A stretch of 19,280 nt of DNA from positions 1 through 19,280 of the forward strand of contig JBOHPP010000060.1 in assembly GCA_050731755.1 (NCBI GenBank), in the 5' to 3' direction. Below the pieces are notes generated by a model. It did not search any database and was not told where the DNA came from. It saw only the letters and a program-made list of their open reading frames with translations. The position numbers and the translations under genes are program-made. Of the stretch, positions 8,577 to 15,857 are shown piece by piece (the first letter of the stretch is position 1; every line of letters starts with the position of its first letter). Origin of the DNA: JBOHPP01 sp050731755. Lineage in GTDB: Bacteria > Methylomirabilota > Methylomirabilia > Rokubacteriales > CSP1-6.

Positions 8577-8641
8577 CCGCTGGAGGACCGGCGGGCCCGG
8601 GTCCCGGATCGCCCGGGCCGCGCCGCCGGTCTTCCCAGCGG
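8577..8641 (+). promoter_or_regulatory. Long intercistronic hairpin reaching the permease ribosome-binding site
   Basis: Three nested complementary arms: CCGCTGG 8577-8583 with CCAGCGG 8635-8641; GACCGGCGG 8586-8594 with CCGCCGGTC 8623-8631; GCCCGGG 8595-8601 with CCCGGGC 8612-8618. The fold fills nearly the whole 75-bp gap. The right end includes the first G of GGAG (8641-8644), the only ribosome site for the next GTG start at 8647. It lacks a T-run. Likely effects are protection of the binding-protein mRNA and reduced translation of the permeases, a common way to make more binding protein than membrane parts. Confidence 0.7.
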
Positions 8642-8646
8642 GAGCC

Positions 8647-9633
8647 GTGAAGCTCGCTGCGGTTAGACCCATCACCCTGGTGCTGTCCCGGGAGCTGGCG
8701 CTCAGCGCCCTGCTGCTCCTGGGCGTGAGCTTCGTCGTGTTCGTGATCCTCTACCTCGCGCCCGGCGATCCGTTCAGCGTGCTGCTGGAGGGGCAGATGC
8801 CGAGCCCCCAGGCGCGCGCCGGCGCCGGCGAGGCCGTGGGCGTCCCCCCGACCTGGTACGGCCAATACCTGTCGTGGCTCGGCAACCTCCTCCAGGGAAA
8901 CTTCGGCACCTCCATTCGCACGGGCCGGCCGGTGTTCGGGGAAATCATGCGAGTGGGGCTGAGCACGCTCTACCTCACGCTCGGCTCGATGCTGGTCACG
9001 CTGCTCGTCGCCGTGCCCATCGCCTTGCATGCCTCGGCGCGCGGCACGACCGCGCTCAACTGGCCGCTCACCATGCTGGCCTATCTGGTGTCGGCGGTGC
9101 CGGTGTTCTGGCTCGGCTACGTCGCCATCTATGTCTTCATCCACAAGTTCGGCGTGTTTCCGCTCATCTCGCGGGTCTCGACGTCGCCGGAACGGACCTG
9201 GCTGTACGCGCTGCTGCCCATTTGCGTGCTCGGCATCGGCAACGGGACGGTCAGCGAGGTCGTTCGCCACCTCCGCCAGGAAATGAGCCGCGTCATGGCC
9301 GAGGATTACATCCGGACGGCCCGCGCCAAGGGGGCGTCGGTCTGGCGGCACGCCTTCAAGGAGGGGTTTCTGATCCCGATGACCGAGATCATCGCGTCCA
9401 AGATCCCGTTCATCCTGGGCGGCGCGGTCATCGTCGAACAGGTGTTCAACTGGCCGGGCATGGGGCGGATGGCCTGGCAAGCCGCCCAGGACCGCGACTT
9501 CCCGGCGATCATGGGGATCGCCATGATCGCGGCGACGGTGGTGCGGCTGGGCAGCCTGCTCCAGCGCGTGGTGTACGTCGCCGTCAATCCGCGGGCGTCG
9601 AACGAAGGGCGCGGCGGGGGATGGGCCGAATGA
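8647..9633 (+). CDS. Peptide ABC transporter permease, OppB/DppB type
   Basis: 328 residues from GTG 8647 with GGAG only two bases upstream, an unusually tight spacing. A later in-frame GTG at 8680 is possible but would cut the first membrane segment's lead. Six membrane segments are expected (for example about 14-37, 105-130, 140-165, 180-200, 250-275 and 295-315). LYLAPGDPF after the first segment is typical of the B-type permease. The cytoplasmic EAA-type loop is EDYIRTARAKGASVWRHAFKE (about 218-238), which docks on the ATPases. It forms the channel with the next gene product. The stop overlaps the next ATG (ATGA, 9630-9633). Confidence 0.9.
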   Translation: MKLAAVRPITLVLSRELALSALLLLGVSFVVFVILYLAPGDPFSVLLEGQMPSPQARAGAGEAVGVPPTWYGQYLSWLGNLLQGNFGTSIRTGRPVFGEIMRVGLSTLYLTLGSMLVTLLVAVPIALHASARGTTALNWPLTMLAYLVSAVPVFWLGYVAIYVFIHKFGVFPLISRVSTSPERTWLYALLPICVLGIGNGTVSEVVRHLRQEMSRVMAEDYIRTARAKGASVWRHAFKEGFLIPMTEIIASKIPFILGGAVIVEQVFNWPGMGRMAWQAAQDRDFPAIMGIAMIAATVVRLGSLLQRVVYVAVNPRASNEGRGGGWAE

Positions 9634-10523
9634 GGCACTATGCCCAGACCGCGGGAGAAATCCGCGAGTCCTCGGACCTGCCGTCCTGGAAGACCGCCGA
9701 CACCCTGGATCTGGCGTACGTCGGCTACGGCCTGCTCATCGTCACGCTGGTGCTGGTGTCGTATGTCCTGGGCGCATTCAAGTGGCTGCCCCACGATCCC
9801 GAGCATATTAGATTTGACCTCTTGAATGCCCCGCCGGGGAGCGCCGGCCACCTGTTGGGGACCGATTTCCTCGGCCGCGACATCCTGTCCCGGCTGATCC
9901 TGGGTATTCAGGCGTATTTCCTGCCCGGCCTCCTGGCCATCGTCATTTCGCTCGTGTCGGGCACCACCCTGGGCGCGCTGGCCGGTTACCGTGGCGGCCA
10001 CCTCGAGGTGCTCGTCACCTACTTCGACAATCTGGTTGATTCGTTTCCGCGCTTGGTGCTGATTCTTTTAGTGATCGCGGCGTTCAAGCCGGACATCTAC
10101 GCCATCATGGTCGTCGTGGGGGTGACCGGCGTCCCCGCCGTCGCCTCGCTGGTCGCGGGCAAGATCGGGTTTCTGCGCCAGAAGAATTTCATCGAGGCGG
10201 CCCAGGTCCTGGGTCTGCCGTCGCGCGTGATCATTCTCAAGCACATCCTGTGGCATCACTGCACACCGCTGCTGGTTATCCAGGCGACCATCGGCATGGG
10301 TGAGGCGATTCTGATCGAGACGAGCCTCAGCTATCTCGGCTTCGGCGTGCAGGAGCCCACCCCCTCGTGGGGCAACATGGTCCAGGCCGGGGCCAACTAC
10401 TTCTTCCAGGGCAAGTTCTGGCCGTCGACGGCGCCGGCGCTGGCCATCCTGTTCACCATCCTCGGGTTTCACCTGTTGGGCGACGGGCTGAACAGCATCC
10501 TGGAGGGCAAGGGCGGGAAGTGA
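9630..10523 (+). CDS. Peptide ABC transporter permease, OppC/DppC type
   Basis: 297 residues from ATG 9630, which overlaps the previous stop as ATGA; a purine run (GGGGGA) lies about eight bases upstream. An ATG at 9621 adds three residues and cannot be excluded. C-type marks: HLLGTDFLGRDILSRLILG (about 73-91) and the EAA loop NFIEAAQVLGLPSRVIILKH (about 186-205), followed by WHHC where most relatives have a proline-containing LPN. The long N-terminal tail with hydrophobic segment near 28-48 is normal for this subunit. The same frame stays open far upstream inside the previous gene, but that part is a shadow. Coupled to the next gene by TGATG. Confidence 0.9.
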   Translation: MRHYAQTAGEIRESSDLPSWKTADTLDLAYVGYGLLIVTLVLVSYVLGAFKWLPHDPEHIRFDLLNAPPGSAGHLLGTDFLGRDILSRLILGIQAYFLPGLLAIVISLVSGTTLGALAGYRGGHLEVLVTYFDNLVDSFPRLVLILLVIAAFKPDIYAIMVVVGVTGVPAVASLVAGKIGFLRQKNFIEAAQVLGLPSRVIILKHILWHHCTPLLVIQATIGMGEAILIETSLSYLGFGVQEPTPSWGNMVQAGANYFFQGKFWPSTAPALAILFTILGFHLLGDGLNSILEGKGGK

Positions 10524-11620
10524 TGGGCGCGCCGCTTCTCGAGATCGAGGACCTGCGTACCTACTTCTACTCCCGGGGCAAGCGGGCGTTCATTCGCGCG
10601 GTGGATGGAGTGACGATGGCGATCGCCCGGGGCGAGACCCTCAGCGTGGTAGGCGAGAGCGGCAGCGGCAAGAGCGTCACCGCACTCTCGATCATGGGCC
10701 TAATCAGCGCCGGCCCCGGCGTGATCAGCGGCCGGATGGTGTTCCGCGCTGACGAGAGCGAGAGAAACCTGCTCCATGACCTTGAACGCTACGTGACCCG
10801 GGGGGAGCGGGACGGCCGGATCATGGAGGTGGCCAAGGACGACACCGGCTGGCAGCAACACATCGAGCGCATCATGGCGCCGGTGCGGGGGAAGGAAATC
10901 GCCATGATCTTCCAAAATCCCAAAGCGGCCCTCAATCCCTTCGTGACCGTCGGCCACCAGATCACCGAGGCCATCCGCCTGCACACGCCGACGAAGGATC
11001 CCCGGGAAGCCAAGGAGCGCGCTCTCTACTGGCTGGAGCGGGTCAAAATGGATTCCCCGCGTCTACGGTTCGACAATTATCCCTACGGCCTGTCGGGCGG
11101 CATGTGTCAGCGGGCCATGATTGCCATGGCGCTCTCGTCGGAGCCGGCCCTGCTCATCGCCGACGAGCCCACCACCGGGCTGGACGCCACCATCCAGTCC
11201 AAGATCGTCGGTCTGCTGGCCGAGCTCAGGTCAGAATTCGGAATCGCGACGCTCATCATCAGTCACGATATCAGGGTCGTCTCGCAGCTGGCCGACAGCG
11301 TGGCGGTGATGTACGGCGGGACGGTGGTGGAGTACGGGCCGGCGTCCGACGTCCTGGCCGCGGAGCTCGCCCCCAAACATCCGTATACGGCCGCGCTGCT
11401 GGCGTCCATCCCGAGTGTGAACAACGTGCGGACGAACGGCGACCTTCCCGCCATTGGGGGCGAGGTGCCGGATGCCATCGATGGACCTCGAGGCTGCCGA
11501 TTCTACGACCGCTGCAACCGGGTGACGGACGACATCCGGGACCAATGTGCGCATCACGAGCCCGAGTTGAAGGAGCTGACACCCGGCCATCGTGTGCGCT
11601 GCTGGCTGTACGGTGACTGA
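10523..11620 (+). CDS. Peptide ABC transporter ATP-binding protein, DppD/OppD type
   Basis: 365 residues; its ATG overlaps the previous stop by one base. All ATPase motifs are intact: Walker A GESGSGKS (44-51), Q131, signature LSGGM (190-194), Walker B with catalytic E215 in IADEPTTGLD, and H248. The oligopeptide C-terminal extension has four cysteines (C325, C331, C342, C360); in some family members this set holds an iron-sulfur cluster. About 80 residues separate the Walker A lysine from the Q-loop, around 25 more than usual. The extra, charged stretch (about 74-118) includes RNLLHDLERYVTRGERDG. It works with the next gene product as the ATPase pair of the importer. Confidence 0.9.
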   Translation: MGAPLLEIEDLRTYFYSRGKRAFIRAVDGVTMAIARGETLSVVGESGSGKSVTALSIMGLISAGPGVISGRMVFRADESERNLLHDLERYVTRGERDGRIMEVAKDDTGWQQHIERIMAPVRGKEIAMIFQNPKAALNPFVTVGHQITEAIRLHTPTKDPREAKERALYWLERVKMDSPRLRFDNYPYGLSGGMCQRAMIAMALSSEPALLIADEPTTGLDATIQSKIVGLLAELRSEFGIATLIISHDIRVVSQLADSVAVMYGGTVVEYGPASDVLAAELAPKHPYTAALLASIPSVNNVRTNGDLPAIGGEVPDAIDGPRGCRFYDRCNRVTDDIRDQCAHHEPELKELTPGHRVRCWLYGD

Positions 11621-12626
11621 CAAGACGATCCTCGAAGTCATCGATCTGCGGAAACACTACCGCCAGCGCTCGGGAATCCTCTCAGCGCTGCGATGGCGGG
11701 AGCGACACATCCCCGCCGTGGACGGGGTGAGTTTCTATCTCAAGGAGCACGAGACCGTGGGTCTCGTCGGTGAATCCGGCTGCGGAAAGACGACCATCGG
11801 GAGGACCATTCTCCGGCTTACCCCGGTGACGTCCGGCCGGATCGTCTTCGATGGCCACGACATCACCGCCATGTCCCCGCGGGAGCTGCGGCCGCTGCGC
11901 AGCCAGATGCAGATGATCTTTCAGGACCTGGACGCGGCGCTCAATCCCAAGATGCGGGTCCGGGACGTCCTCAAGGAGGCGATCACCACGCACCATCGGC
12001 TGAGCGATGCCGAGGTAGCGCAGAGGATCAGCGAGCTGCTGGAGCACGTGAATCTGAAAAAGAGCAAGCTGTCCAGCTTCCCGGGGGAGCTCTCCGGTGG
12101 GGAAAAGCGCCGCGTGGGCATCGCGCGGGCCCTGGCGGTCGGGGCGCACTTCATCGTGGCCGACGAGCCCACCAGCGCGTTGGATGTCTCGATCCAGGCT
12201 CAGGTGGTGAACCTGCTCCGCGATCTCCAGAGGCAGCTTGGCCTGTCCTATCTGTTTATCTCACACGACCTGGAGGTGGTGCAGCTCATCAGTCACAAGG
12301 TGGCCGTGATGTACCTGGGTAAGATCGTGGAGATGGGGCTTGCGGACCGCATCGCCCGCGCGGCCCGCCACCCCTATACGCATATCTTGTGGTCGGCGCT
12401 GGTGGAAAAGAGGAGCAAGGAAGCCTCGCGCGCTCCGGTGAACACGCGGACGGGCGCCTGGGGAGTGTTCGATTTCGAGCGGCCGGTGAGCGGCTGCCGG
12501 TTCGCGCCGCGCTGCCCGGTGTACGAGGCCCAGGGCCGACCCGCCGTCTGCACCGACGCGACGACCGAGCCCGCGTTGCGCGACCTCGGTGGCGGCCACC
12601 ACGTCGCGTGTCATTTCCCGCTCTGA
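11613..12626 (+). CDS. Peptide ABC transporter ATP-binding protein, DppF/OppF type
   Basis: 337 residues from GTG 11613, which overlaps the end of the previous gene by eight bases (GTGACTGA). An in-frame GTG at 11592 would add seven residues unlike the family start, so 11613 is preferred; expression is probably coupled. Motifs: Walker A GESGCGKT (53-60), Q104, signature LSGGE (160-164), Walker B with E185 in VADEPTSALD, H218. A C-terminal oligopeptide extension has the cysteine set C295, C301, C313, C333. An inserted GILSALRWRERHI stretch (21-33) before the Walker A is typical of F-type subunits. It completes a full five-part importer and is the last gene of the plus-strand block. Confidence 0.9.
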   Translation: MTDKTILEVIDLRKHYRQRSGILSALRWRERHIPAVDGVSFYLKEHETVGLVGESGCGKTTIGRTILRLTPVTSGRIVFDGHDITAMSPRELRPLRSQMQMIFQDLDAALNPKMRVRDVLKEAITTHHRLSDAEVAQRISELLEHVNLKKSKLSSFPGELSGGEKRRVGIARALAVGAHFIVADEPTSALDVSIQAQVVNLLRDLQRQLGLSYLFISHDLEVVQLISHKVAVMYLGKIVEMGLADRIARAARHPYTHILWSALVEKRSKEASRAPVNTRTGAWGVFDFERPVSGCRFAPRCPVYEAQGRPAVCTDATTEPALRDLGGGHHVACHFPL

Positions 12627-12759
12627 CCCGCCGGTCTTCCGCTCTGACGGCCGAGCCCCTGGGAGGAACCGAACGCGCTTGGGGTCACTCACGCTCCGAG
12701 TGAGGCGGAACACGAAGAGGTCTTGCCGGCTCCCGATGCCCACCTCTACGCGGCGGGCG
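12627..12759. other. Convergent intergenic region with a weak stem-loop
   Basis: The region separates the end of the importer operon from the convergent antitoxin gene. It holds a 6-bp stem, TCACTC 12685-12690 with GAGTGA 12698-12703, and a 7-base loop. The stem is short and lacks a T-run, so it is only a weak candidate for transcription ending. No other structure or gene was seen. Confidence 0.3.
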
Positions 12760-13113
12760 CTAAGACTTTCGCTCGTGGTCAGCGGTCGGGGTACGCGCAG
12801 CGCGAGCACCTCGTCTGTTGAAGCGCGACGCTGGACCCTGCCCGACGCCGTAGGGTGCAAGCGCTTCTTGCACCACTTCTCGCACGACGTCCAACGTCGA
12901 GCGTCGGTGGACATGCTCGAGCAAAGCGTCGTTGATCAGGGTCTGGTAGTTTCCCCCTCCAGCCTTATCCACCAGATCCCGGAAATACTTCAGCACGGTG
13001 TTGTCCAGGCGAATTGAGATCTTCGTCTTCCCCGGCTCGGGCTTGACGACCGGCCCGCGCTTGGCACGCGCGAAGTCGATGTCCCGATACTTCTCAGCGG
13101 CTACCTTTTTCAT
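12760..13113 (-). CDS. brnA: BrnA-type antitoxin (ribbon-helix-helix)
   Basis: 117 residues; AGAGGG lies six bases before the ATG. The core KPEPGKTKISIRLDNTVLKYF (about 24-44, ending in the strand and first helix) and GGGNYQTLINDALLEHV (about 52-68) is the BrnA fold, a DNA-binding antitoxin that neutralises the BrnT ribonuclease and represses its own operon. The family is usually 80-95 residues; here an Arg/Ala-rich tail of about 25 residues (from about 92) is extra. It starts 20 bases inside the end of the brnT remnant, the normal toxin-antitoxin order. Because the toxin is truncated it is probably an orphan antitoxin, perhaps still a repressor. Confidence 0.8.
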   Translation of the reverse strand: MKKVAAEKYRDIDFARAKRGPVVKPEPGKTKISIRLDNTVLKYFRDLVDKAGGGNYQTLINDALLEHVHRRSTLDVVREVVQEALAPYGVGQGPASRFNRRGARAARTPTADHERKS

Positions 13114-13261
13114 ACAGTGCCCTCTGGCGTTTGTTCGCCTTCCATGCCGAGATCACCCGGATGATGTCAGGCTCGCGGTACGCGTGCACGACGACGAGCA
13201 GGTTGCCCAGGTTGCTCAAGCCCAGAGTAACGAGGCGCGGTTCGTCCGCGGATTTACGGTC
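13094..13261 (-). pseudogene. brnT: C-terminal remnant of BrnT toxin
   Basis: The frame upstream of brnA reads about 55 residues with no start codon: DRKSADEPRLVTLG, then NLLVVVHAYREPDIIRVISA and WKANKRQRALYEKGSR. This is the second half of BrnT (the ERxxxLG / LLVVVxT / IRxISARxAtxxErxxYE pattern), an RNase-like toxin of about 90 residues. The first half, which contains the start of the fold, is missing. The frame is interrupted exactly at 13262-13264 by the TAG stop of the ECF T gene, so the junction cuts the toxin. It overlaps brnA by 20 bases. With no start and half the fold it cannot be active. Confidence 0.78.
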
Positions 13262-14146
13262 CTAGCCCTTGATCGTGCGGCTGATGCGCCAGGCGATGGC
13301 GGAGAAGAGCACGACCAGGATGCCGAGAAACACGAGCCAGGCGCGTGGGATCTCGGGAAACGCCCCTAGCCGAATCGAGAGCCCGACGGCCACGACCAGC
13401 CCCAGCCCCGAGAGGGCCACGACCGCGTAGTCCCGGGGTCGCATCCGGATATCGCGGAACACGGTGCGCCGCACCCCGACGGTCTCCGCGTAGTTGAAGC
13501 CCCGGAGCTCCATGGCCAGCGCGATGTCGCGGCTGCGGCGGAGGGCGCCCAGGCCGAGCGGCATGATGGAAATGGCCACGCCGCGCAGGAACACGTACGG
13601 GTTCCGGGAGCCGATGGCGCGGTACCCGCGGGCGGTCAGGGCGTTGCGGATCACCACCAACTCCTCCTGGAGCAACGGGAAGAACCGCATGGCGAAGGCG
13701 AACATGAAGGCCACCTTGTAGTTGAGCCCGCTCTGGTACATCGCCATGCCCCAGTCGAAGGGATCGGTGGTCATCGAGAACATGATGAAGGCGATGCCCA
13801 TGGCGGCCAGGCGGAGCGCTACCAGCAGCCCGGCGTCCCACCCGGGCCGGGAGAGAGGAATGACGCCGAGCAGGGGCGTGTCGAAATAGGGCGGGCCGTC
13901 GGTGAGCAGATGGACCAGGACGATGGCCGTCATCAGCGGGAGCAGGAACAGGATGAACACCAGGTACTCCAGCGGGCTGATGCGGCCGAAGACCCAGATG
14001 ACGGCGATGATCACCAGGGGCATCACCCACGGGTGCGGCAGGAGGAAGGTGGAGATCAGAAAGCAGACGACGAAGACGAGCTTGGTGCGAGGGTCGAGGC
14101 GGTGGAGGAAGGAGTCGCCGGCCGAGAACTGATAGAGGAGCTTCAT
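13262..14146 (-). CDS. ecfT: ECF transporter transmembrane (T) component
   Basis: 294 residues from the ATG at 14146, which overlaps the stop of the ATPase gene before it (ATGA). The open frame extends upstream to 14578 but that part is antisense-like shadow. Family marks: LHRLDPRTKL (14-23), a set of hydrophobic membrane segments, then the coupling helices with the ARG motif in NALTARGYR (168-176) and its partner in AMELRGFNY (211-219), which plug into the two ATPases. A last hydrophobic pair (about 243-285) closes the protein. It couples ATP hydrolysis to the substrate-binding S subunit in vitamin/metal/base importers. The stop TAG touches the brnT remnant. Confidence 0.9.
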   Translation of the reverse strand: MKLLYQFSAGDSFLHRLDPRTKLVFVVCFLISTFLLPHPWVMPLVIIAVIWVFGRISPLEYLVFILFLLPLMTAIVLVHLLTDGPPYFDTPLLGVIPLSRPGWDAGLLVALRLAAMGIAFIMFSMTTDPFDWGMAMYQSGLNYKVAFMFAFAMRFFPLLQEELVVIRNALTARGYRAIGSRNPYVFLRGVAISIMPLGLGALRRSRDIALAMELRGFNYAETVGVRRTVFRDIRMRPRDYAVVALSGLGLVVAVGLSIRLGAFPEIPRAWLVFLGILVVLFSAIAWRISRTIKG

Positions 14147-14985
14147 GCGGAGAGGCGCCGGAGGATGGCGTCGCGGGCCTCGGGCACGGTGATGGGCAGG
14201 GGGTCCAGGCCGAGGGTCAGCCCGAGGCGGGCCACGGGCGGCGGGCTGATCGCGGTGATCCTGAGCTCCTCGGTGCGGGAGAAGACCTGGCGGGGCGGCC
14301 CCTCGAGCAGCACGCGCCCCTCGTGCATGACGATCACCCACCGGGCGTACTCGGCCACCAGCTCCATGACGTGGGTGATCGTGAGGATGGTCATGCCCTC
14401 GTCGCGGTTCAGCCGCGCCAGGAGGTCCATGATCTCGCGCGAGCGCGCCATGTCCTGGCCGGTGGTCGGCTCGTCCACGATCAGGATCCGCGGCCGCATC
14501 ACGATGATGGCCGCGACGGCGAGGCGCTGGCGGTCGCCTCGCGAGAGCTGGAAGGGGTGAAGCTCGCGCTTGTCCCACAGCTCGAGCCGCCGGAGGGCCG
14601 CCTCGACGGACTCCTGGATGTGGTCGGGGGAGACTCTTAGATTTTGGAGGCCGAACGCCACGTCGTCCCAGACGCGCTCCCGGAAGAGCTGGTGGTCAGG
14701 GTTCTGGAAGACATAGCCCACGCGGGTCGCCCGCTGCGCCGGCCGGAGCCGCCAGACGTCGGTGTCGGCGATACGGACCGTGCCCCGCGTGGGGCGCAGG
14801 TACCCGCTGATGCACCGGGCCAGCGACGTCTTGCCGCTTCCGTTCTGGCCCACGATGGCGGTGAACTGGCCGGCCGGCACGCGCAACGTCACGCCCTTCA
14901 GAGCCAGGATGCGCCGGGGCGGCGGGTATTCGAACTCCAGCCCGTCGGCCAGGACGGCCAACTCGGCCGCAGGCGACGAGGTCAT
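14143..14985 (-). CDS. ecfA: ECF transporter ATPase, subunit with canonical Walker B
   Basis: 280 residues; ATGA overlaps link it to both neighbours. Walker A GQNGSGKT (46-53), Q94 in VFQNPDHQLF, signature LSRGD (147-151) with Arg at the position that is normally the first Gly of the GG pair, Walker B LIVDEPTTGQD with E172 present, and switch H205 in TITHVMEL. The Q-loop sequence FQNPDHQ is characteristic of ECF/cobalt-type ATPases. With the next subunit it should form a heterodimer. Its own Walker/H residues are complete, so it supplies the competent half; its altered signature serves the opposite site. The C-terminal ISPPPVARLGLTLGL stretch (about 244-258) is typical of ECF A proteins. Confidence 0.9.
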   Translation of the reverse strand: MTSSPAAELAVLADGLEFEYPPPRRILALKGVTLRVPAGQFTAIVGQNGSGKTSLARCISGYLRPTRGTVRIADTDVWRLRPAQRATRVGYVFQNPDHQLFRERVWDDVAFGLQNLRVSPDHIQESVEAALRRLELWDKRELHPFQLSRGDRQRLAVAAIIVMRPRILIVDEPTTGQDMARSREIMDLLARLNRDEGMTILTITHVMELVAEYARWVIVMHEGRVLLEGPPRQVFSRTEELRITAISPPPVARLGLTLGLDPLPITVPEARDAILRRLSA

Positions 14986-15836
14986 GAAGGCAGGAGCCCG
15001 CGGAGCGCGGCCGTCATCTCCTCGAGGGTGATGGGCGGGACCTCGAGCTTCACCCCTGCCTCGATCAGGCGGTGGCTCAGCTCGGCCATCTGGGTCGGCC
15101 GAACACCGGCGGCGTCGAGCAGGTCCTTCCGGAGGCAGAACTCCCGCGGCGCCGCGTCGAGCACGATGCGACCCCCATCCAGGAGGAGGAGCCGGTCGGC
15201 GTGCTCCACCAGCTCGTCGACCTTATCCTCGACCATCACGATGGTGTGCTGGTGCCGCTCGGCCAGCCGCCGGATGGCGGCGATGACGTCCGCGGCCCCG
15301 ATGGGGTCGAGCTGGGACGTGGGGTGGTCGAAGAGGTAGACCTGCGGGGCGATGGCGTGGACCGCGGCCAGCCCGACCCGCTGCTTCTCGCCGCCCGAGA
15401 GGTCGTAGGTGATGCGGTCCTGCAGCTTCTCGATCCGGAAGAACGACAACGTCGAGGCCACGCGCGAGGCGATCTCCGCGCGCGGGAGCCCACGGTTCTC
15501 CAGGCCCCAGGCGAGCTCATCGCGGACGAGCAGGTTGAAGAGCTGCGCCTCGGGGTCCTGCAGCACCAGGCCGACGCGTTCGGTGATGCGAGCCAGCGAC
15601 AGCTCCTGGGTGCGCCGGCCGTAGATCCGGACGTCACCGCTGATCTCGGCGCGCAGGTAGTGCGGGATCACGCCGGCCAGGAGGTACAGGAGGCTGGACT
15701 TGCCGCTGCCGGTGGAGCCGACGATGCCGACGAACTCGCCGGGCTCGACCCGGAAGGAGATGTCCCGGAGGGTCGCGCCCGGGGCGGTCGGGTAGTGGAC
15801 GCTCACGCCCTCGAGCGCGATGACGGGATCGGCCAT
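14982..15836 (-). CDS. ecfA: ECF transporter ATPase, subunit with degenerate Walker B and H-loop
   Basis: 284 residues from ATG 15836. Walker A GSTGSGKS (40-47), Q93 in LQDPEAQLF and signature LSGGE (146-150) are normal. The Walker B reads YLFDHPTSQLD: the catalytic glutamate is His171. The switch histidine is also gone: MVEDKVDEL has Asp204 where relatives have MVEHK. Both codons were read on the minus strand and are unambiguous. So this subunit should bind ATP but hydrolyse it poorly; its normal signature completes the other site. The next ATPase gene overlaps by ATGA. No strong Shine-Dalgarno precedes the ATG, 21 bases after the small membrane protein's stop, so coupling is likely. Confidence 0.88.
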   Translation of the reverse strand: MADPVIALEGVSVHYPTAPGATLRDISFRVEPGEFVGIVGSTGSGKSSLLYLLAGVIPHYLRAEISGDVRIYGRRTQELSLARITERVGLVLQDPEAQLFNLLVRDELAWGLENRGLPRAEIASRVASTLSFFRIEKLQDRITYDLSGGEKQRVGLAAVHAIAPQVYLFDHPTSQLDPIGAADVIAAIRRLAERHQHTIVMVEDKVDELVEHADRLLLLDGGRIVLDAAPREFCLRKDLLDAAGVRPTQMAELSHRLIEAGVKLEVPPITLEEMTAALRGLLPS

Positions 15837-15857
15837 CGGATGCCGGCGCGCCCGGAC

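Noticed and set aside
8874..9629. In-frame upstream extension of the second permease
   Set aside because: It lies wholly inside the first permease in another frame and reads as Arg/Ala/His-rich low-complexity protein. The recognisable permease begins at 9630 with an ATGA overlap.
12685..12703. Intrinsic terminator after the importer operon
   Set aside because: The stem is only 6 bp with a 7-base loop and no T-run, too weak to call a terminator.
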